This document shows positions 40,532 through 45,324 of a DNA stretch of 45,324 nt, piece after piece. The translations under genes and the position numbers were made by a program. The stretch is from contig JAHDSC010000136.1 in the NCBI GenBank assembly GCA_018432925.1, forward strand, positions 1-45,324, written 5' to 3'. The DNA comes from Desulfobacterales bacterium. Its GTDB lineage: Bacteria; Desulfobacterota; Desulfobacteria; Desulfobacterales; JAHDSC01. Positions within the stretch are counted from its first letter, which is position 1, and the number at the start of each line of letters is the position of its first letter. The notes under the pieces were generated by a model. It did no database searches and was not told the origin of the DNA. It saw only the letters and a program-made list of their open reading frames with translations.

Positions 40532-43210
40532 ATGGCGAAAAAATGGGTATATTTGTTCGAGGAAGGAAATGCCGGGATGCGCGATCTTCTCGGTGGCAAG
40601 GGGGCCAATCTTGCGGAAATGGTCAACCTGGGTTTGCCGGTACCTCCCGGTTTTACGATAAGCACCGAAGCTTGCCTGTCTTTCCTGGCGAATGACTTTG
40701 TTTTTCCTACCGACCTGTGGTCACAGACCTTGGACGCAATTGAGATTCTGGGCGAAAAAATTGGGCGCAACTTTGGAGACTCAAAAAATCCGTTACTTAT
40801 TTCCGTTCGTTCCGGATCGAGATTTTCAATGCCCGGAATGATGGACACGATTCTGAATCTCGGCCTGAACGATGAGTCGGTCATTGCCCTGGCGACTCAA
40901 GCCGATGAACGTTTTGCCTGGGATGCTTACCGGCGCCTCATTCAAATGTTCGGCAAGGTTGTTCTGGATGTGGAAGGATTACTTTTTGAAGAAATCATCG
41001 ACAAAATACTGGAATCCGAAGGCGTCAAAACCGATCCCGAGATTTCCCCGGCCGGCTGGCAACGGGCGGTTGAAGAATTCAAAAAACTGATTCAACGCGA
41101 ATCCGAAGGCTCCTTCCCGCAGGATCCATGGAAGCAACTTGAACTCGCCATTAAAGCGGTTTTCCGGTCCTGGAACAACAAACGGGCGATCGATTACCGA
41201 AATGCCACCGGCATTTCGCATGGTTTCGGCACGGCCGTCAACATCCTCGCGATGGTTTTCGGAAACGTAGGCTGGGATTCCGGTTCAGGGGTGGCTTTCA
41301 CCCGCAGTCCTTCAACCGGAAAACACGATTTCTACGGCGAATACCTTACGAATGCTCAGGGGGAAGACGTGGTTTCCGGTGCGCGAACGCCTTCCGAGGT
41401 TCACCATCTTAAGGACGAGATGCCGGAAGTCTGGAACAAGCTGTTGCATATCGCCGACACGCTCGAGAAGCACTATTGCGACATGCAGGACATCGAGTTT
41501 ACCATAGAGAGAGGCAAACTCTGGATGCTTCAAACCCGGGCGGGCAAGCGAACAGCGGCGGCGGCGGTAAAAATCGCGGTTGACATGGTAAATGAAGGAC
41601 TGATTACAAAAGAAGAAGCGCTGGGTCGCATCGAAACCGATCATATCGATCACCTGCTTCACCCCCATCTGGACGAAAGAGCCCGCGCTCGCGCAACCAT
41701 GCTTGCCAAGGGGCTGAGTGCCTCGCCGGGTGCCGCGGTGGGAGCGGTATTCTTTGATGCGAATACCGCCGAAAAAAAGGCTAAAGAAGAAGGTATGGAT
41801 GTCATCCTGGTTCGGCCCGATACGACTCCCGATGACGTTCACGGAATGATCGCCGCCAGAGGAATTCTGACACAGCATGGCGGCAGGACCAGCCATGCCG
41901 CCGTGGTTGCCCGTCAGCTGGGCAAACCGTGCGTGGTGGGTTGCGAAGCGATCAAAATCAACCTTAAAAAACGCCAGTTTGCCGTCGGCGAAAAAATCGT
42001 CAAGGAAGGGGATATTATTTCCATTTCCGGCAGGAGGGGTGAAGTCTATGAGGGTTCAATTCCGACGGTTGCCCCCTCCTTTGAAAAACTGAACGAGTTG
42101 AAGGTTATCCTCCTGTGGGCCGATGAAGTCAGCCGCCTCAAGGTCTGGACCAACGCCGATCATCCCACTCAAGCCGCTCGGGCACGCAACTACGGAGCAC
42201 AGGGAATCGGCCTGTGTCGCACGGAACACATGTTTCTGGGCGAGCAGACACCCAAATTCCAAAAAGCCATCCTTGCGGAGACCGAAAAAGAGTTTCAGCA
42301 AGTGCTCGACGAAATTCTGCTGCCGCTTCAGATTGAGGACTTCTTCGGCATATTCAAGGCGATGAACGGCCTGCCGGTCATCATCCGCCTGCTGGATCCG
42401 CCGCTTCATGAATTTCTCCCCTCCAAAGAAGAGTTACTGGTTGCGGTCACTCGGATGGAAGCGCTGAACCAGACCGGTCCGGAATATGAACAGAAAAAAA
42501 AGCTGCTGGATATCGTAAGCGATATGAGCGAGTTCAACCCGATGATGGGTCTTCGCGGATGCCGGCTGGGACTGACTCGCCCCGCCCTGAACAAGATGCA
42601 GGTGCGGGCGATATTTGAGGCGGCATGCGATGCCGCCAAGGAAGGGGTGAAGGTTTTTCCCGAAATTATGATTCCGATAACCAGTCACGTCAACGAATTA
42701 AAAACCATTCAGCCGCTTCTGGAAAAAGAAGCGGAATCCGTGATGGAGGAAAAAGGTATTCGGGTTCCCTACAAGTTCGGCACGATGATTGAAATCCCCC
42801 GCGCGGCTCTCACCGCCGACGAAATCGCCCAGGTCGCCCAGTTTTTCAGTTTCGGAACCAATGATCTGACCCAGATGACCTTTGGAATCAGCCGGGATGA
42901 TGCAGAGCGAAAGTTCATATTGGATTATATTGATAAGGGCATACTCCAAAACAATCCTTTCCAGGTGATCGATGAGAAAGGGGTCGGGCAGTTGGTCGCC
43001 ATTGCGGTGGAAAAGGGCCGCAAAGCCCGTCCGGATATGGAAATGGGTATCTGCGGAGAACACGGCGGCAATCCGGCCAGCATTGATTTCTTCCATCGCG
43101 TCGGGCTGAACTATGTGAGCTGTTCACCATACCGCGTGCCGGTCGCGCGTCTGGCGGCAGCCCATGCGGCGCTGAGAAACAGCGGAAAACCCACTCCCCA
43201 GCCCGAGTAG
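40532..43210 (+). CDS. ppdK: Pyruvate, phosphate dikinase
   Basis: An 892-residue PPDK, which interconverts pyruvate + ATP + Pi and PEP + AMP + PPi in the cytoplasm, useful for energy-saving gluconeogenesis from pyruvate in anaerobes. It has the N-terminal nucleotide-binding domain (GGKGANLAEM, VSVRSGSRFSMPGMMDT), the swivelling phosphohistidine domain with GGRTSHAAVVARQLG (His455, the same number as in Clostridium symbiosum PPDK) and the C-terminal PEP/pyruvate barrel with GLCRTEHMF and catalytic GICGEHGGNP (Cys841). Length is typical. AAAGGA lies 8 to 9 bases before the ATG. It has a strong promoter and its own terminator, so it is monocistronic. Confidence 0.97.
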   Translation: MAKKWVYLFEEGNAGMRDLLGGKGANLAEMVNLGLPVPPGFTISTEACLSFLANDFVFPTDLWSQTLDAIEILGEKIGRNFGDSKNPLLISVRSGSRFSMPGMMDTILNLGLNDESVIALATQADERFAWDAYRRLIQMFGKVVLDVEGLLFEEIIDKILESEGVKTDPEISPAGWQRAVEEFKKLIQRESEGSFPQDPWKQLELAIKAVFRSWNNKRAIDYRNATGISHGFGTAVNILAMVFGNVGWDSGSGVAFTRSPSTGKHDFYGEYLTNAQGEDVVSGARTPSEVHHLKDEMPEVWNKLLHIADTLEKHYCDMQDIEFTIERGKLWMLQTRAGKRTAAAAVKIAVDMVNEGLITKEEALGRIETDHIDHLLHPHLDERARARATMLAKGLSASPGAAVGAVFFDANTAEKKAKEEGMDVILVRPDTTPDDVHGMIAARGILTQHGGRTSHAAVVARQLGKPCVVGCEAIKINLKKRQFAVGEKIVKEGDIISISGRRGEVYEGSIPTVAPSFEKLNELKVILLWADEVSRLKVWTNADHPTQAARARNYGAQGIGLCRTEHMFLGEQTPKFQKAILAETEKEFQQVLDEILLPLQIEDFFGIFKAMNGLPVIIRLLDPPLHEFLPSKEELLVAVTRMEALNQTGPEYEQKKKLLDIVSDMSEFNPMMGLRGCRLGLTRPALNKMQVRAIFEAACDAAKEGVKVFPEIMIPITSHVNELKTIQPLLEKEAESVMEEKGIRVPYKFGTMIEIPRAALTADEIAQVAQFFSFGTNDLTQMTFGISRDDAERKFILDYIDKGILQNNPFQVIDEKGVGQLVAIAVEKGRKARPDMEMGICGEHGGNPASIDFFHRVGLNYVSCSPYRVPVARLAAAHAALRNSGKPTPQPE

Positions 43211-43230
43211 CGTGCCGGGAATAAATTGCG

Positions 43231-43273
43231 AAGCCGCGTCGCCGCTTACGGAAACCGAGCGGCACGCGGCTTT
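43231..43273. terminator. Hairpin terminator after ppdK
   Basis: A 15-bp stem with one bulged C, formed by AAGCCGCGTCGCCGCT (43231-43246) and AGCGGCACGCGGCTT (43258-43272), followed by T. It lies between the convergent ppdK and YycJ-like genes. Confidence 0.75.
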
Positions 43274-43307
43274 GATGAGCGCTCGAATGAATAGCGAATC
43301 ACACGGG

Positions 43308-44129
43308 TTATTTGAGGCGCAATAAAGCACCGCATTGATGTTGGGTCGCGACCGCAAGCCGGGTCGTACCGTTTGTGATTGCCTGGCCGACTTCGCTCAA
43401 GGCTTTTTCGGGAGTGTTGTTTTTTTCGCTCAGATGGGCAAGAATCACGTGCTTGAGGCCGGCATGCGTTACTTCTTTTAAAAGCCTTTTCGATTCCTCG
43501 TTTGAAAGATGACCGGTTCTGCCTTTAATCCGCTGTTTTAAAGGCCACGGATAGGGGCCTTCGATAAGCATGTCCGGATCATGGTTGGCTTCAAGGATCA
43601 AAAGCGTCGATCCTTTCAGGTGTTCCTTGACCACGGATGTTGCGATACCGAGGTCGGTAGCGATTCCGATTTTCGCTCCATCGCATTCCATCGAAAAGCC
43701 TGCCGGGTCTTCCGCATCATGAGCGATGGAAAAGGGATGTATGGTTAATGTCTTTATCCGGAAGGCGGAACCGCATTCGAAGTTTTTCAGGTTTTGAATT
43801 CTCTTCAGTTGCGAAACAGCGGCTCCTTGAGTTTTCCGGCTCATATAAACCGGAAGGTCAAACCTCCGCGATAGAACTCCGACTCCCTGGATATGGTCGG
43901 TATGTTCATGAGACACCAGGATGGCGTCTAAATTTTCCGGGGAAAGATTTCTCATTCGAAGCCTTCGTTCAATTTCGATCCCGGAAAGGCCCGCATCAAC
44001 GAGTATGGACGTAAAACCGTCGGAAATAAAAATCGCATTGCCCTTGCTGCCGCTGGCCAGCATGCATACGGAAAAACTATATTCCCGGCGCTTCGGGGGT
44101 TCTTCTGCAAAAGGGATATCGTGCGTCAT
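43308..44129 (-). CDS. Metallo-beta-lactamase fold hydrolase (YycJ/WalJ-like)
   Basis: A 273-residue beta-lactamase-fold protein. The start SVCMLASGSKGNAIFI and the metal motif VSHEHTDHIQGV (HxHxDH) are those of the YycJ/WalJ group. AGFSMECDGAKIGIATDLG, GRTGHLSNEES and VILAHLSEKNN follow. YycJ is reported as a 5'-3' exonuclease linked to mismatch repair in Bacillus; whether that holds here is open. ATG 44129 gives a normal family length. The open frame continues to a TTG at 44258 without similarity. It is downstream of dut on the same strand, 140 bases away. Confidence 0.87.
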   Translation of the reverse strand: MTHDIPFAEEPPKRREYSFSVCMLASGSKGNAIFISDGFTSILVDAGLSGIEIERRLRMRNLSPENLDAILVSHEHTDHIQGVGVLSRRFDLPVYMSRKTQGAAVSQLKRIQNLKNFECGSAFRIKTLTIHPFSIAHDAEDPAGFSMECDGAKIGIATDLGIATSVVKEHLKGSTLLILEANHDPDMLIEGPYPWPLKQRIKGRTGHLSNEESKRLLKEVTHAGLKHVILAHLSEKNNTPEKALSEVGQAITNGTTRLAVATQHQCGALLRLK

Positions 44130-44269
44130 GTTCACCGCTTGTACATTGTAAGCGCGCTGTGCCGGAATCACGCGGCGTTTGTGGATCGATTCATTTTCAA
44201 ATCTTTCCGATCGTTTTTTCTTCGACGGATTCCTGCCACTCCAATCCACACGGGCCAAAATCTTTTATC

Positions 44270-44731
44270 TTATCTCCCTGTGTGCCCGAAACCCCCTGTA
44301 TTGCGATCGGTTTCATCGAGGTGCCTTACCGCCTCTATTTCCGCCCGATAAACTTTTTTGATGACCATCTGGGCGATCCGTTCACCCCTGCGAAATGTAT
44401 AAGGTTCTTTGCCGAGGTTTATGAGCGGAATCATGACCTCTCCTCGATAATCCGCGTCGATGGTGCCCGGCGAATTGATTAATCCGATACCGTGCTTTGC
44501 CGCCAAACCGCTCCTGGGTCGAATCTGGGCTTCAAAACCCTCGGGGAGAGCAATGGCAAAACCGGTGGGAACCAGTGCAATTTCCCCTTTGTTCAGGATC
44601 AGATCCTTTTCAATGGCAGCGCATATGTCCAAGCCCGCAGCCTGCGACGTCATGTAACAGGGCATTGGAATATCCGCATCCCGGTCCGGCTTTAAGCGAA
44701 GAATTTTAATGGTGAGTGTAACTTCTTCCAT
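44270..44731 (-). CDS. dut: Deoxyuridine 5'-triphosphate nucleotidohydrolase (dUTPase)
   Basis: A 153-residue trimeric dUTPase, which turns dUTP into dUMP and PPi, keeping uracil out of DNA. Five motifs are visible: [42 protein letters not shown] and the C-terminal arm [10 protein letters not shown] (the family usually has GGFGSTG). ATG 44731 fits family length; the frame runs 11 codons further upstream without a ribosome site. It follows the M16 peptidase gene on the same strand, an order also seen in other bacteria (pnp-M16 peptidase-dut). Confidence 0.94.
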   Translation of the reverse strand: MEEVTLTIKILRLKPDRDADIPMPCYMTSQAAGLDICAAIEKDLILNKGEIALVPTGFAIALPEGFEAQIRPRSGLAAKHGIGLINSPGTIDADYRGEVMIPLINLGKEPYTFRRGERIAQMVIKKVYRAEIEAVRHLDETDRNTGGFGHTGR

Positions 44732-44810
44732 ACGGTTAATTAAAAAATACCGGCTCAGAGGCATTCGGGCCGATGCTTATGGGTTGCACCGGAAGCTTCG
44801 GTTCAAGGAT

Positions 44811-45324
44811 TTAAAGGGTTAAAATATCCGCGGATATTTCCTGGTCACCGACGGGTCCGAGCATCGCCAGAGCGAGCTGATCCGTCTTCATCAGCTCTAG
44901 CGCCAAATCCAGGATCTCCTCCCGCGTAACCGATTCGATTTCGCTTACAATTTGCTTCAAGGGAATATGTTTTCCGAAATGGATTTCATTCTGTGCGAGC
45001 CGGGCCATCTGGTTGTCGGTACTCTCGGACGCAATCAGCAGATTTCCTTTGGTGAACTCGATCGCATTATGGAGCTCGGTCAAATCAACCGGAGTTTTTT
45101 TTATTTTCAACATTTCCTGTAATATGACTTCTATTGACTCGGCGATTTTTTGAGGATCGATTCCCGCATAGACGCCGAACAGCCCCGTATCCACGTGAGA
45201 AGATATAAAAGAATACACGGAGTAGGCCAGGCCCCTGCGCTCCCGAATTTCCTGGAAGAGCCTTGAACTCATGTTGCCGCCGACGATGGTATTCATCAGA
45301 GACAAAGCATATCGACGGTGATCG
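44811..45324 (-). CDS. M16 family zinc peptidase, C-terminal part, cut by right edge
   Basis: The frame is open from the right edge to a stop at 44811, giving the last ~170 residues of an M16 (processing-protease-like) peptidase. The fragment begins DHRRYALSLMNTIVGGNMSS and carries RLFQEIRERRGLAYSVYSF, the Arg/Tyr region of the second M16 half, and GVYAGIDPQKI. The zinc motif HxxEH lies outside the window. The frame does not start at 45305; it continues to the edge in the same frame with family-like residues. It is the upstream neighbour of dut. Confidence 0.92.
   Translation of the reverse strand, partial: DHRRYALSLMNTIVGGNMSSRLFQEIRERRGLAYSVYSFISSHVDTGLFGVYAGIDPQKIAESIEVILQEMLKIKKTPVDLTELHNAIEFTKGNLLIASESTDNQMARLAQNEIHFGKHIPLKQIVSEIESVTREEILDLALELMKTDQLALAMLGPVGDQEISADILTL

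Noticed and set aside
1-45324. CRISPR arrays, integrases, phage genes or toxin-antitoxin pairs
   Set aside because: Scanned by eye on both strands; no direct-repeat arrays with spacers and no recognisable phage, integrase or toxin-antitoxin motifs.

Overview
The window looks like a chromosomal segment of a strictly anaerobic, Gram-negative member of the Desulfobacterota (old Deltaproteobacteria; sulfate-reducer or syntroph type). This is inferred from gene content, since no rRNA or taxonomic marker lies here. The supporting genes are a 1460-residue BadF/HgdC-type acyl-CoA dehydratase activase, pyruvate phosphate dikinase, DUF1847, a DksA-PHP-rnc-radical SAM operon, a hemA-ccsA-siroheme dehydrogenase cluster and an outer-membrane-style lipoprotein. 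Coding density is high and nothing resembles a prophage, an integron or a CRISPR array. No tRNA or rRNA gene was recognised.

Layout. 1-2635 (minus): the first ~878 codons of a very large protein, open to the left edge, probably the helical front part of a PEP/pyruvate-binding (PPDK-like) protein. 3061-5941 (minus): recD2 followed by a DUF1847 protein. 6287-7338 (plus): a DUF554 membrane protein (TTG start) and a 77-residue conserved small protein. 7412-8581 (minus): a TraB-family protein. 8849-9265 (plus): an unknown protein. 9369-12474 (minus): a TPR lipoprotein and a LOG-domain protein with a long unassigned front half. 12475-13176 is a divergent control region with two near-consensus sigma70 promoters. 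13177-17559 (plus): the activase fusion. 17956-19921 (plus): an overlapping SufC/SufB-like pair, then a Dabb-domain protein. 20388-24683 (minus): fabD, dksA, a PHP phosphoesterase, rnc and a radical SAM protein. 24948-29830 (minus): DHH phosphoesterase, beta-lactamase-fold hydrolase, precorrin-2 dehydrogenase, CcsA-type cytochrome assembly protein and hemA. 30171-35008 (plus): two tandem, about 92 percent identical ion-transporter-superfamily permeases, each with an exported front domain, separated by a small membrane protein and a perfect-consensus sigma70 promoter. 35106-37688 (minus): clpB. 37779-37925: a 147-bp MITE-like element with 20-bp perfect terminal inverted repeats. 38186-40104 (plus): an amidohydrolase, then a CheY-like/CheX-like overlapping pair. 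40532-43210 (plus): ppdK. 43308-45324 (minus): a YycJ-like hydrolase, dut, and an M16 peptidase cut by the right edge.

Functional themes. Tetrapyrrole and cytochrome supply (hemA, precorrin-2 dehydrogenase, CcsA) sits beside nucleic-acid turnover enzymes (DHH, rnc, PHP). Fe-S assembly (SufC/SufB-like) follows an Fe-S-dependent activase. Pyruvate/PEP interconversion appears twice if the left-edge protein is read correctly. The least ordinary parts are the tandem permeases with their long leader, the two-protein SUF-like pair, the activase fusion, the LOG fusion and the MITE beside the clpB promoter.

Starts were chosen from Shine-Dalgarno spacing and family alignment, and several differ from the longest open frame. 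Family names come from recognising motifs by eye. No database search was possible.
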